DNA from: Heliopora coerulea
Taxonomy: Eukaryota > Cnidaria > Anthozoa > Scleralcyonacea > Helioporidae
Length of the DNA: 64,000 nt
Direction: 5' to 3'
Assembly: GCA_030142905.1 (NCBI GenBank)
Contig: JASJOG010000068.1
Location: forward strand, 124,001-188,000
In this document: positions 1-12,400 of the stretch, in pieces
Layout of the letters: each line of letters opens with the position of its first letter
How positions within the stretch are numbered: position 1 is the first letter of the stretch
The notes under the pieces: model-generated
Told to the model about the DNA's origin: nothing
The model's database searches: none
The model's input: only the letters and a program-made list of their open reading frames with translations
Translations under genes and position numbers: made by a program

Positions 1-734
1 TGTCATGCAGCATATGATTGAAATTAAGAGCCCAATGAGCATTGTCTACAGAAGCTATAAACAGAATGACACACCCTTTTGGGGTCAATGAGAAATACTG
101 ATGTCGATATGGAAGCACCTGGCCCGTACTGACTCTCGACGGCCCTACACTGGGTTATTCCTTACCTCAGGAACACCCCATCCGGGACAGACTCGAGTAC
201 AGGTGGACTTCCAATTAATGATGCAAAATGTTGAAATTCTGTCGTTTTCTACTTCATTCCACTCAAAAGCTTATGAGACAAAAAGAAAAAGTCACGCGCG
301 CGACATTTTTCACCACGTGGAAATCCAGTTTACTCAGGATTATAGGTGGTCCATGATAACATCGTGTTTGGTGCTACAAATATGACGTGAAGTTTCACAG
401 GGAGTTCGGCCTTATTTCCATGAGACGGAATTTTCCACGAGGACAAAATCCTTTCTTTGATTTTATTCTAATCATTGAAAGCTCATAAATAAATGAGAAA
501 ATTTCGTTTGGACGGAAAATTCCGCCAAGTGGAAGTCGCCCCATAGAAAATCACCCAATAAATTGCCATTAAACCTGTCAGGCCGTTTAAAGCCATGAGC
601 GTAATGGCCTTGGCTTGATAAAACACGCGCTGGGAGTTTATTAAGAGTTTTGTTAAATGAGCCTGTTGGGACTTGGGACTTACGATCATAGTGTTTTATA
701 AGGTTTTGTGGATTCAAAGTGTACCCTACACGAA
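1..734. other. Intergenic, no feature recognised
   Basis: No exon, RNA gene or repeat structure could be supported here. The short open frames have no family resemblance and lack convincing splice context. Confidence 0.5.
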
Positions 735-1602
735 GTGGCGTAACGAGGGGGATGCAATAGGCGCAACTGCCCCTGATGGCACTTCTTTAGGGTGGCGGCG
801 TTTTCGGCCATCGGTGTCCTGAAAACGTTGACTCACAACTAGTTAAAATAAATATCTTCCTTAATCTGTTACGGCAGCGCAAAAGAATGTTACTAAGGTG
901 TCATAACTACCATAAAGGCTCGTTCAATGTTTTCCCCCTGGCGGAGAGGAGTGCAGGCAACCCAGAGAGGTTTGACAATCTGTGTAAGTCCCAGCCTGGG
1001 AAATTTGACCTCAGTCCGAGGAGTCGGGCACTTTAAGCGTCGCCATCTTGCAAGTCCGCAAAGGCCTGGGAGCTAGAACTTGAAGCTTCACGGCTTCATG
1101 GGTGATTAATTAAGTATTCACGTAAGCTTGGTTTGCATTATCCTGGTTTCCATTAAGTCGCTAGAATCGTAAAAATCGTGTCGTAGCAGTCGTCGCGACC
1201 CTTGCGATTTAATGGAAACGTGAATCGAAGTGACTCTTTCGACTCAAGTGACTAAATCGCAAATATAGGGTTATTGCGATTTTTGCGATTGCGATTCTTG
1301 CGATTCTAACGATTTGATGGAAACCAGGCTTTAATCTCTCTTTGAAAGTCTTTAGGCTTCCTGCTTCTACAATATATTCTGGCGGATTGTTCCAAGGTTG
1401 AACAATACGTACGGTTGAACGATGGTAGTCGTCAAAACAATGACAACGTTTTTGCCGTTGTATTAACTGTAGCCAGAACGACCAAGGTAAAAATCCATCA
1501 TATTTTCTTTGTAAGTAAATTAAGCCATCAGCATTTTTGTTTTTTTTAGGGAGCAGGATTTTCCACTCCCGCCCCAGGCGGCAATTTACCTCGTTACACC
1601 AC
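735..1602. mobile_element. Non-autonomous DNA element with GGCGTAACGAGG-type ends
   Basis: The left end reads GTGGCGTAACGAGG and the right end CCTCGTTACACCAC, which are inverted copies with one mismatch. The inner right end (around 1549-1590) is a near copy, in opposite orientation, of the left end of the element at 56738-57130, so both belong to one family. No transposase is visible. TIRs of this GGCGTAAC type are typical of hAT-derived MITEs, but no 8-bp target duplication is evident here. A second inverted-repeat element is nested at 1142-1328. Confidence 0.6.
1142..1328. mobile_element. Nested foldback MITE (CCTGGTTTCCAT ends)
   Basis: The left end begins CCTGGTTTCCATTAAGTCG and the right end is its imperfect inverse (CGATTTGATGGAAACCAGG). 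The interior is rich in GCGATT/AATCGC words. At about 187 bp with no coding capacity, it fits a MITE nested inside the 735-1602 element. Confidence 0.6.
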
Positions 1603-1746
1603 TATGGACAATTTTTCTTTTTCTTTATCTTCTTCTTGCAAATACAGGGGAACTCACACTTCTCAAGTTGCGCTGTTTGAAATTTTAGGTTTAAATAAGC
1701 GCACCTCTCGAATGGGCGTTACAGGGACATCCACTGATCTCGTTTG

Positions 1747-2036
1747 CAGAGGCGTAGGAAGTGGGGGGGCAAGGGGGGCGATTGCCCCCCACTTTTCAAA
1801 GTGGGGGGGCGAACATATGTATTTGCCCCCCCCACTTTTTGGCACGGTGAACGTTTAAAAACATTCTGCACAAATTTTATGCGCTATATAGTGCTTCTAA
1901 AACTTAAAACACGTGCATGTCATTCTATATTTGGGTCTGTATTTGGACTGGAAAAAGTCGCCGATTGCTCGGCTACCAGATGTCCAGTTTTTGCCCCCCC
2001 CCCCCCCCCACTTCTGAAGAACTTCCTACGCCTCTG
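1747..2036. mobile_element. hAT-like MITE with 16-bp perfect TIRs
   Basis: The terminal inverted repeats CAGAGGCGTAGGAAGT and ACTTCCTACGCCTCTG are perfect over 16 bp. The interior holds long G and C runs (GTGGGGGGGC, a C run near 1995-2009). Flanks share GTTTG on both sides, a possible partial target duplication. A CAGNGGCGT start is typical of hAT MITEs. Confidence 0.7.
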
Positions 2037-2259
2037 GTTTGGGTCTTGAAATATATCATTGTGAGCCTTGAAAATGTCCATCAGTTAACATCGACTTCAT
2101 ATTATGTGACCGAATCAATGTGTGTGCCAAACATTCGTAATTTATCAGCATCTTGGTAACAACAACAGAGGACTGTCAAGTTTGGGATAGTCGTGACATG
2201 CGCAAATCAAATCACGACCACAAAACTGCGCAAATTTGCGCACGGAATCTCTCAAGCAA

Positions 2260-5200
2260 ATGGATTTGATAACTATTAAGTTTATTTTTATTTTCGTCGG
2301 CGTTGCTACCAGCAGTTATCAAAAATGCATAAAACTGAAAACGAAGAGCTGTTTGGGAATGTCTCTTTCGTACGACTTTACAACGACGGCGCTAGCAAAT
2401 GATTCGAAGGACCAGAATGAAATTGAGAAGAATCTTGAAAAATGGAAACAACTTGCTTTCCTTCCACGGTGTTGGGAAGTCTTACACCCGTTGCTGTGTA
2501 GAATTTACAAACCAAAATGTGAAGCCGGACGTGTACAGTTGCCATGCCGTTCCTCCTGTCTGAAGACACGAGCTCCGTGTAAAGTTGTTGAAAAATTTAA
2601 AGAGCACGGCGGCTGGCCTGATTTTCTCAAGTGCGACGAGTTCCCGGAAGAAGACTGTGACAATTTTACGGTACGTTACGTTTGATTATTTCGTCCAATG
2701 TGACAGCGATAGAAACCGGCCTTAGCACGCACATTAACTTGAAATCCTATAAAACAAGCCTTACCCGAATTGGGAAATTTATATGTCTAACAGCGCTATG
2801 GGCGCACTTCGTCAGCAACGGCTTTTATCAGATTGCGCACTTTGTTAAAATCATAATAGGAGAATACAAACATTCGACAAAATCGTACTCGTTTGAGCTG
2901 TATGGACTGTAAGTTAAATTTTCCTTTGACTATTGTGTTTAATTTCCTTAGCTTCTGTGGGCGCTTATAATACCTTCTGAGCATAGGCTAGTTTTCGGCT
3001 ATTTGATTTTAAATTGACGGTGAAAAATTATTCAGTTTATTTTTCAATATTGAAAGACGTTAACCAGTTTGAATCCGGAAGCCAGAACTGAAAAAAAAAA
3101 CTTTTTTTGGAGCTTCTATCAGAATCAGAGCAGTTATTGAAGCATCAATTGACGTTTAGAGTTGGAGGGTCCTGTATAATGTCAAACATACTTTCCATAA
3201 GTACACTTGTTATGTAAAGCTGATGTGAAATTTTGTGAGATAAACAGATAAAGCATAACACTGCAAGTGATAGGCATTAAGTCCTGTTACAGTTAACCCC
3301 TCTGGATCCACATATCCTCGAATGTTGGCTACTGTTAATACCCAAGGACTATTCTCCTTATGTGATTGGTTTTAACCCATTAAGGGGCAAAGGCACATTT
3401 GTATTTTACCCTGGCTAACACCAGACAATTTTACTTATCAAGAGGATGAGCCTGTTACTTAATGAGTCAAAGTAGAAGTTATGCTGTTTTGACAAATCTT
3501 TGGTATAGATTACAAAAATTAATCAAACAGATTGTCCTTCACCACTTGTCCACACTGAAAATGAAGAAAGTTGGTTTGAAGGGATTCATGGCTGTGGTAT
3601 ACAGTGTGAAAACCCAATTTTCACGAAGGAAGAGCATGATCGAGTTCATCGGTTTATTGGGGCTTTTGGAACATTGTCCATCTTATGTACAGCATTCACC
3701 GTGGTAAGTGAGAATGTGTTAAATGCATTAACTAGTCAACAATTTCACTAAAGGGTTGGGAGACATGTACTGTAATGCAGGTACTTGTCAAAAATTTTAA
3801 TGATAGTCAATTGGTCTTTTAATGAATGTGGTAATTATCCTATTTTTTTTTTATTTCCTGTAGTTAACATTCTTGGTTGGCTGGAAAACACAAAACAAGT
3901 ATCCTTCAGTTATCCTCTTCTACATGAATGCATGCTTCTGCCTTACTTTTCTGGGATTTCTTATACAATTCTTTGGTGATTCAAGGAGCAGAATTCTTTG
4001 CAGACAAGATAACACTATGCGACATGGAGAGTCAGTGTAAGATTTATTAATGCTTCCATAGACTGATATAAGTCATAAAAATCTTAGCACATCTCTCTAC
4101 TTTTTACATGTAAACCAGCCATTGTTAAAGAATTCATAGCAGGTAAACAACCAAGTATGTGAGCATAAGGAACATTGGCTCAAAGAACTTAGTGGTGCTG
4201 AAATCAGAAATCATAAAGGGAGTGTGTCAGAAAAGATCAACCTAAACACTGTACATTAGAATATTTTCAAAGTTGCTTGCACCTCTTTTGGGAAATATCA
4301 GTGTGCCAAACTACTGCTAAATGAAGTAAATTCAATATAAGCTTTTCCCAAATTTTTTAAGTCTTTAGAAATGACAGATAATTTATTTAAAATTGACTAA
4401 CATAATTAAATTGTAAATTTTGATGGGTAGAGAAAATTATTTGTCTTTTAAAATGTTTCCAGAACTTCTCCTAGTAATAATTATCATGTTCATTCTTGGC
4501 AACCAGAAAGGTAGTATATTTGCTGAAGGGGGTGTACTGCTGTAATTTATATGATGAAAAATTGATGTTTCAAGCAGATTATTTAGTAGATGCAAAGTTA
4601 TTGTACTTTTTTCATCATTCTTATTTGGTTTATCCTTATTTTTTTAGGAGGACTGACTCAGCTGCATGTATTGTCACATTTTTTCTGGTATATTATTTTT
4701 CCATGGCTGGTGTGGCTTGGTTTGTGGTGTTGTCATATGCTTGGTACATCTGCTTTAAGGGTCTTGGTACAACCCAGGATAACTTGTCCACTAAAGCAGT
4801 TTATTTCCATGTGATTGCTTGGTTGTCACCTTTCATACTTGCTCTTGTTGTTGTATCTTTATCTCAGGTACAGTTTTATTGCTACTTTAATTTAAACCAC
4901 TGGTAATTAATGAAACAAACAAAAAATAAAAAAATATATAAACCAATGGTGTGGGAAAAAAAGATTGTAAACAGGTAAAAATGATTATGTTTTGACAAAG
5001 TTCACAGTTTAATCTAATGTGCAGAATCTATGTCAAATGTTCCTACTTTTAGTTCCCAATTTGATTGGTATTTTAATTGATTTTGTTGCAAATCTCAAAA
5101 ACATCTTTGCAAATGTTTCCAGGTAATTAACCAAAGTTTTTTTGAATTCTCCTAATTAGTTTCAACTTCCTGTTAGGATTTCCTAATGTCCTGTTTCAAT

Positions 5201-8200
5201 GCAGTGCTCTATTGCTTGATGAAAATTATTTGCTTAGTAGGAAGTCAGGAAGTTATAATAGGAACTTTGGAACTGTGGAAAATTTAAATAAAACTTTGCA
5301 AATTTCTTTGGAAATTTAATGATATGTTATCAAAACTTGCAACACATTCAATCAAAATTCTTACTCAAAGGAAATAGCACTTCAAAGTAAGAATACTTCA
5401 CATAGTTTCTGTATAGTGCTTCTCTGCTGAATAAAAACAATCATCTGCTGTCTGTCAGAATAAAATTCTGAAAGGTTACTTCAGGGGTAAAGTGGTTAAA
5501 CAAGATTGACCCCTCAACCAAGTTCTAAAAGCTGTGTGCATGGTCCATCTTGATTGACTTACTTCAGTAATTTAAGGCTGATAGTTGTGCAAGATGGACA
5601 ACTGAAGAAACATTACTTACAGAGAACTAAAAAAACTAGACATTTCTGTGCATTTTTTGATATTTTGGTTTGTGCATTTTCAAGGTTGACGGGAATTCAC
5701 TAAGCGGAATATGCTTTGTAGGCTACAGGAATTTGAAGATGCGAGTGTACTTTTTGTTGGGTCCACTTGGCCTTGACCTGACAATAAGTGGTATTTTTCT
5801 GGGCCAAGGTGAGGATGGTGATTAAATTTTCTGCCAAGTGAATTACAGGAAATAGACTAAAATAACTTTATGTATTTATTTGCTGACTACCTAGTTTATG
5901 TCTTACAGGCTTGTTGACTCTAGTTAAATTAAGGAAAACCAACCCGCACTTTCTTAGTCAAAGATCTGCAACCAGAATTAAAGAAACAATTGTTCGTGTT
6001 GGTGAGTATATTAGTTTACATAAGCATTATAAAATTAAAATTTATCAAAGAATACATAAAAGTGAATGACATTCATTTGTAACATAAAAACAGAATAATA
6101 TTCTCTCTTTTTTTCTTCATTATTTCAACTTGACCATCTATTTTCAGACTATCCTAAATAAACTAAATGCTTTTCACTCCACAAATCCATTATTTTCATT
6201 CTTATCCTTCCCCTCTCAAGTTGAACACCCCTGTCCACTACTGTCTCATTTTCAGTTTTTGTGTCTTTTAATTTAAAACATAAAATGAAACTGCATGTGT
6301 CTGTTCTTATTTAGGTGTGTTTGCTTTCCTTGCATTCATCTTTGTTGGAACAACATTTGCTTGCCATTTGTATGATTATCACCATCAAAAACTATGGGAA
6401 AATGGCTTCAGAGAATATATGAGGTGGGTCATATAATTAATCTTCAAGTATCTATCTGCAGAATCAAGTTGTCTTTCAATAGCCATACTGAAATTTTGAA
6501 AAGCTGCCATAGGGGAGGTGTGGCTAATCAATATCACTTGTGTAATTATGGGGCTAAGTGCCCCCCCCCCCATCTGATAGATGTGCCCCACTTCAAATTT
6601 TGAATTTTTTGAAGAAAGTGCTGAGTGAAATACATTCACTGTTTCTTATTTAAAGTATATAGATTCTTTGCTCAGTCTAACAAAGAAATGAAAGATGTAA
6701 GCTCTAAAGCATCTTCTTGGACAAAACAATTAATACTAGTTTGCTTAAAGAATACAGTATTTAAAGTATTAATCCAAAGCTTTCCAGCACATGTATAATT
6801 AAAATCCTGAGATACAGCCTTGTAGATTGGATGCTGATGGGTTTTTTCACAACTGGCCAACTTAAAGAGCTAATTAATTTAGGATAAGCAAACTAGTAAC
6901 AGTTCTCATGGAAATTAACACACTAATATATAGATTTGTTGTATTGAAATTGTGGAAAATGCATTTTCCGAGAACTTAAAAGTGAATTTTCACTGATTTT
7001 TCCTACTTTAGAACAATATGAATTTACTTCAATCTGATACTTGTATTGGTGTAATTTAATTAAAATTGTCAGAAAATATGTAAAATATATGCTTTGTCTT
7101 TTTAATAATTTGTTTCTTGTAAAAATTTGTGATTCCTACATGCAGTAAGTGGCCACCAACTCAAGTACCCCTAGTTGTACCACAATTTGGTACATTTTTT
7201 AACTGCAAAGCAAGAAGAGATGTCTTCAGTATTAGATAGAATTTAATTCTAAAGATTCATGTTTTGGGCTAAGCAGCTGTTGTATTCAGGTTATTCTTTG
7301 TCATGTTACTTGTAGATGTACTGCAGAAAAAACCATTCACAAGGGACAAATGTTGTGCAAACCAAAGAGTAGACCAGACCTTAGTGTGATTGAGCTGCAA
7401 CTGTTTTCTTTGTTTGGTGCTGGAATTACTATGAGTGGTTGGACATGGACATCAAACACTCTTTCTACTTGGAAGACCGCATGGGATAGGTACTTGTACA
7501 TTTTACCAAAACCATGAAAAATATCAGTTAACCCTTTGACTGGCACTTCCAAAGCTGGATAGATTTGTCAGTTATTTGTTTGAAATATAAACACGTTTTT
7601 CCTGCTAAGGACAGGGTAATTGGTAACAATGAGATAAATTCTCTTCCTGAAATTGTTTTTAACCCACCTGCAAGCATAAGCACTCTACAAGCTGAACAGC
7701 ATTATGTGGCATTGACCAAAACAAGATAATTCTACAAACATGCTTTTGTTTGGTAAAGCGTAAACTTCTGACAAATACTGGTAGGTACATTAATGCACTA
7801 GTATGTGAGCTCAGTCTTAACACAGTAAGATTCCTTTCATACAGTGCCTGCACTTTTGTAAATCAAGTTGTGTAGTAGTTTAAATATTGTCCAGAGTCAT
7901 TTTGTCACAAAAAAAAATACTGTATTCTCTTCTGCCTTAGCATTTAAAGCTATACTTGAGCATTGAGCTAGGAGAGTGGATTGAAGTATATTTTTCAAAG
8001 TGGCAAGTGATCTCAAATGCTAATTTCATGGAAGACCATAATTACTGATAACAATTTATTTTAATGGAATGCTCAAAAGAAGTTTCTTTCACACAGGTTA
8101 ACAGGGAAAAAGAGGTATCCTGAACTAAGTCACTATAAATTAATACGTAGAATGAGGCAGATGAGGAAGATACAGTAAGTAAGCAGTTCATGTGGTTTTC

Positions 8201-8617
8201 AAATCAAATTTTCAGTTGAAATACTGAACCACCAACTAAAGCATGAAGGCCATTGGGAAGTGCTTCAGAGCATCTCTGCAATGGTCATCATGTAATATGA
8301 GGTGAAGTTTGATCCTCAGTTTGTTTTTTTTATTTTATAGTTTTCAGATCATGGTGCATTAGTAGATGAGTCAGTGCATACAAATATACAAAAGCATAAA
8401 AATTTTTTATAAATTTCTTTCACCTTTTTTTTCCAGAGCTGCAGTTAGTCCAATTGCTGCTGAAGAAAATGTGGAAGAAGGAAAACCCACTGGTGTCATA
8501 AATGAAGAACCATTACAATTGCAAAGTATTGTTAGTGAACCAAGTGTTATATGTGAAGCAAAGCTTCCAAATGACCATCAAAGAATTTTAGCTTATACTA
8601 ATAAATCCAATGCATAA
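2260..8617 (+). CDS. SMO: Smoothened (Frizzled-class GPCR), ten exons, complete
   Basis: Hedgehog signal transducer at the plasma or ciliary membrane. Exons: 2260-2670, 3509-3703, 3864-4036, 4648-4867, 5685-5808, 5909-6001, 6315-6423, 7316-7489, 8097-8174, 8437-8617; all junctions are GT-AG and phases join cleanly to 585 aa plus stop. The start is the first ATG in frame, followed by a hydrophobic signal peptide (residues 1-19). Residues 23-133 form a cysteine-rich domain with ten cysteines and the Smo-like LPRCWEVLHPLLC and GGWPDFLKC motifs. Then come a linker, seven TM segments (about 184-208, 217-240, 267-290, 310-332, 354-376, 406-428, 467-488) and Smo-type motifs: SGICFVGYRN in extracellular loop 2 and MSGWTWTS in TM7. 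The tail after TM7 has a basic helix-8 stretch (LTGKKRYPELSHYKLIRRMR) but only about 95 residues, against roughly 240 in human SMO. A Frizzled is less likely because of the TM7 and loop motifs. Confidence 0.93.
3371..3470. repeat. TTAACCCATTAAGGGG-type 100-bp interspersed repeat
   Basis: This is one member of a family seen many times in the window. Ends resemble TTAACCCATTAAGGGGCA and its inverse; the core contains CTGGCTAACACCAGACAATT followed by a TTTTACT word. It lies in Smoothened intron 1. The best-preserved copy is at 12013-12112. Confidence 0.6.
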
Positions 8618-8660
8618 CATTTAATGACCATTGTATGTACATGATGTATATAATGTGGAA

Positions 8661-8666
8661 AATAAA
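8661..8666 (+). promoter_or_regulatory. Candidate poly(A) signal AATAAA for Smoothened
   Basis: A canonical AATAAA lies 44 bp after the Smoothened stop codon. Confidence 0.5.
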
Positions 8667-9014
8667 TTAAGCAACAGAATGTAATATAGTATATTATATT
8701 AAGTATACATCTTTGGCACATTGAAGAAGTTACTGTAGATTTTAAATGAACTGTCGTAAATTATTACAATTTTACTTTGGTGCATACAAGCCTGCATTTG
8801 TGGACATGTTACCGTGTCACTGATTTTTTTCTGTGTAATAATCTATGAGAGGTTCTGTCTGGTTTTTTCCCCCTCCAACGAAGGTGGGCGTGGTTGGTTG
8901 TGTCCAAAGATGTCTCTATTGGGTGTATTGGGATATGACACCTCCAAAATTTAAAAAAAATATGAAACTTTTGGGTAACGTTACCCAGCCTGTAGAAAGG
9001 TCTGTCTGGCGCAA

Positions 9015-9266
9015 CACTCGGAAATTTTACAAATCCCCAGATTTGACTGAAAATACCCCAGGCACAAAAACCGAATTCGACATGGCCTATAACACTGCTT
9101 CGTACTGAAGTAACTTGCCAAGTGGTCTTGAAAATGGTAACGCAATTGGCAAATAACTTACTGGCAAAAACTTCAGTACGAAGCAGCGTAATAGGCTACA
9201 TTGAATTCGATTTTTGTGCCTGGGGTATTTTCAGTCAAATCTGGGGATTTGTAAAATTTCCGAGTG
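9015..9266. repeat. Long inverted repeat upstream of paraoxonase A
   Basis: A left arm of about 97 bp (from CACTCGGAAATTTTAC to TACTGAAGT) is matched by its near-perfect reverse complement at about 9171-9266. The arms are separated by about 60 bp, which holds its own small inverted pair (TTGCCAA and TTGGCAA). Transcribed, it would fold into a long hairpin. It lies in the 866-bp gap between Smoothened and paraoxonase A, 218 bp before that start codon. I see no gene in the rest of this gap. Confidence 0.75.
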
Positions 9267-9483
9267 GTAACGCTGCGCCGAGTAGTGACGAGTTCGCCTT
9301 GTGACACTCAGAACGAGATCACTTCTTTTGGAAGGTATAGATCAATTCAAAGGTCAAGGGCGATAGGGACAATTTGTACTGGTTTTCATTGTTGTCTCCA
9401 GGACACTGAGAAACTCATATGTCTTTCAGCTGAATCACATCCAGCCTGGATGTTTAAGTAATTCGATACGACGTCACGACGTA

Positions 9484-12400
9484 ATGGCCATGAGCGTTAT
9501 CGCGCGGTTGGTATACGTCTGCATTATTGCTTGGCTTTGTTTCCAAGCCACAGTGGTTTTAAAATATCTGTAAGTAACTTAAATGGAATCTTTAGAATTT
9601 GTCTAGTCATTAGTAAACGAAGTGCAAACAATGCTGTTCTAGCAGTGTTCATTTCACCGATTTCTCCTGGCTGCAGAACGGATTTTTCCCAACATTGTGT
9701 TCTTGTGGAGCTCCTCATTAATTACGACATTTCTTGTCTACGCAACACAGTGCTGAAGTAAAATATGTCATAAATTTACGATGTGCCTACGCAGTTGATT
9801 CACCTGTAGGGGATTCTTCATTTTGAAAGTTTAGATGATAACCTAAATGCGGAATCATTGATTTCGTTACTTTATGGTTGGGTTTTTGGAGCTGCAGTCT
9901 ATGGCGCGCCAAACCCGTCAATATTCTATACTTTGAAAAATACGGTTTAAACTTTCGCTTATACTTTCTGAACTCTCATACATACACTCAGGGGCGTTGG
10001 AGGTGGGAGGGCCAGGGTGGCCTTGGCCCTCCATATTTTTTGGTGGGGGGACAGAGTATGTGTGGGCTCCCCCATTTTTTAAGGCAATAGAAATGTTCCA
10101 AATTAACTTAAGAAGCTGTATGTGCATGCACTGAAGGTCTCAACTTTGTATATGAGTGACAAAATTTGATTCCTGTGGAGAGAGGGCAGCAAGGCCACAG
10201 ATCACTGTATTGACTGTTCCTAAAGACTGGTAAATAGCTCTATTTTTACCTTGAATCTGTGCCATAATTTTTCAATCAATTGCATTGAGTAAACAAGCCT
10301 TTAGCAAATCACAAATTTGACTTTGAACAACATTCAGGTTATTGTTTCGGCACCTGTATAATGATAGCAACTCGCCATTGGGACTTTTACCCTTGGAACA
10401 TGCTGTCAGACACACCCATGCAGAGATTGGAACCTCACTAGCCCCCCTTCTCTACTTTTATTATCATTCTGATGCCTGTGCATACACTCATAACAATTAC
10501 TTTTCAATCACATATGAGTCATGCGTCCCCTTCAAACTTGGCAACTGACATCTCTTAATTAACCATTATAATGTAATAATTATATTGATATGATATAGTT
10601 AGATGCCATAAAAATAATTATTTTTTCATACATTGCTAAAACTTTCATTCAAACTGCATTAATTTGCTTGCAGACGTCAACTAGGTATTGGTGATCGCAC
10701 ATTTAACCATGCACCTGGCCCATGCAGTATTTTTCATGGTATGTTTACACAGTTAACATACTATACAGAGGTGTATTAGTAATCATTATTCTTTCAAAAA
10801 TACCTACCTGCCCAAGGTAGTGTCACTTTTATAATAAGCTGATAGTAAATAGCAAGGTAGCCAATTAAATTCACATATTCATGATATAAAAATTAATGAT
10901 AAATTTGTACTAAAAGCTGATAGAAATCAGAAAGTTAGGTTTACATAGAGCATTAGATGTAGCATGGTGTAGGTTTTTGTAGGACATCATGTTTATGTAC
11001 TGAGCTATCTTGTTGTGAGAGTTGGTTGCTATTTTTGGTTGTAATGTTTGAACTGACTTGATGTTTACCAAGTCTTATTTAAAGTTAACTGCAATAAAGT
11101 TCATTATTCTACATTATATTACTGTCATAGTTTAGGATGGTCATAATTATGTTTTGAAGCATAATTAAACCAGTGTCTCACCAATCATAAAATTCAAAAT
11201 TTGGGTCTGATATATTTCATGGGACCTCCTCATAATTTACTTGTAGTTTCAAAATACATGTCTAAGTCCATTCTTGTCTGGTTTTTGAACAGTAAATGGC
11301 TCAGAAGATATTGATATGCTCCCAAATGGGCTTGCAATCTTTTCATCAGTAAGTAATTATAGTAACTGTATTTCTGACTTTAGTTTTTCAACCCTTTTTT
11401 TGTCCACTGCGAACTTCCTCCTTTAATTGTTCTGAAAATGACATGCCACGTGCTACCGAGTGAGGGACATGATGGATAAGTGGGTGAGAGGTACCCTGGC
11501 CCCCTCAATGAAAGTTTCTGCATAGGTGCTGAAGTCTTGGAAGGGTTGACAATAGGTGGAAATGAGACAGCAATAATGAGATGAGTTAAGCAGAAAGTGG
11601 AGAGACAGATAATGTAGAATTTCTGCTTGTCAATTCAGGATTTCCAGTTAATGTTTGAGGTTCCTCTAGTCTTGTACAAGAAGAGTTTCAATGGCTTTAG
11701 TGAATGCATGCTAAGTTTCTTTGCATGGGTATTCAAATTGTTGCACCTTTGAAACTCTTCCAGTTCAAGTCATAGGAGTCTTAAGAAGACAACCAATGAA
11801 ATGTATTATTTTGCTAAACAAATTCACTATGAAGCTCCAAATCTTTCATGCTACATTTTGAGATTGTGGAGGATCTTTGCATCTGGACTCAAGAAAGATG
11901 TAATGGCAGCTGAGTCTTGAAAATGTGTGATTTTGCAGGTATGAATTAGTTGGCAGTTAGATGGAAAAGCTAGGTCATCATGGGCTGAAATACATTCTAT
12001 CTGATTCATGCTTTAACCCATCAACAGGGAAGGGCTCACTATAATTTTACTCTGGCTAATGCCAGATGCTTTTACTCATCAAAGGGATGAGCCCTGCCCC
12101 TTGATGGGTTAAAATACATGGAAATACTGTATCCACTATAAAGTGGTATTAGCAGATAAATTTCAAGTTTGGCTAATCAAAGCATTGGATAGAGTTGTAA
12201 TTAATTTGTCAAAAATTTCTGTTTTTGAGGGATTAAGATATTCCATTGATGGACGTTCAGACCCCAACATGCTAACTCGTGATGGGAAGATGTACTTGTT
12301 TGATTTTAATAATCCAGGCCTAGTACCAAGGGAAATGATTCTGAAGAATTTTGACAAATCATATTTCAATCCTGCTGGAATTGATGTTTATGTTGACTTG

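Noticed and set aside
101..717. Short frames of 68-94 codons near the window start
   Set aside because: No family resemblance, overlapping frames on both strands, no splice-consistent extension.
2236..2259. Upstream TTG start that would add eight residues to Smoothened
   Set aside because: A non-ATG start is not expected in an animal gene; the ATG at 2260 is directly followed by a signal peptide.
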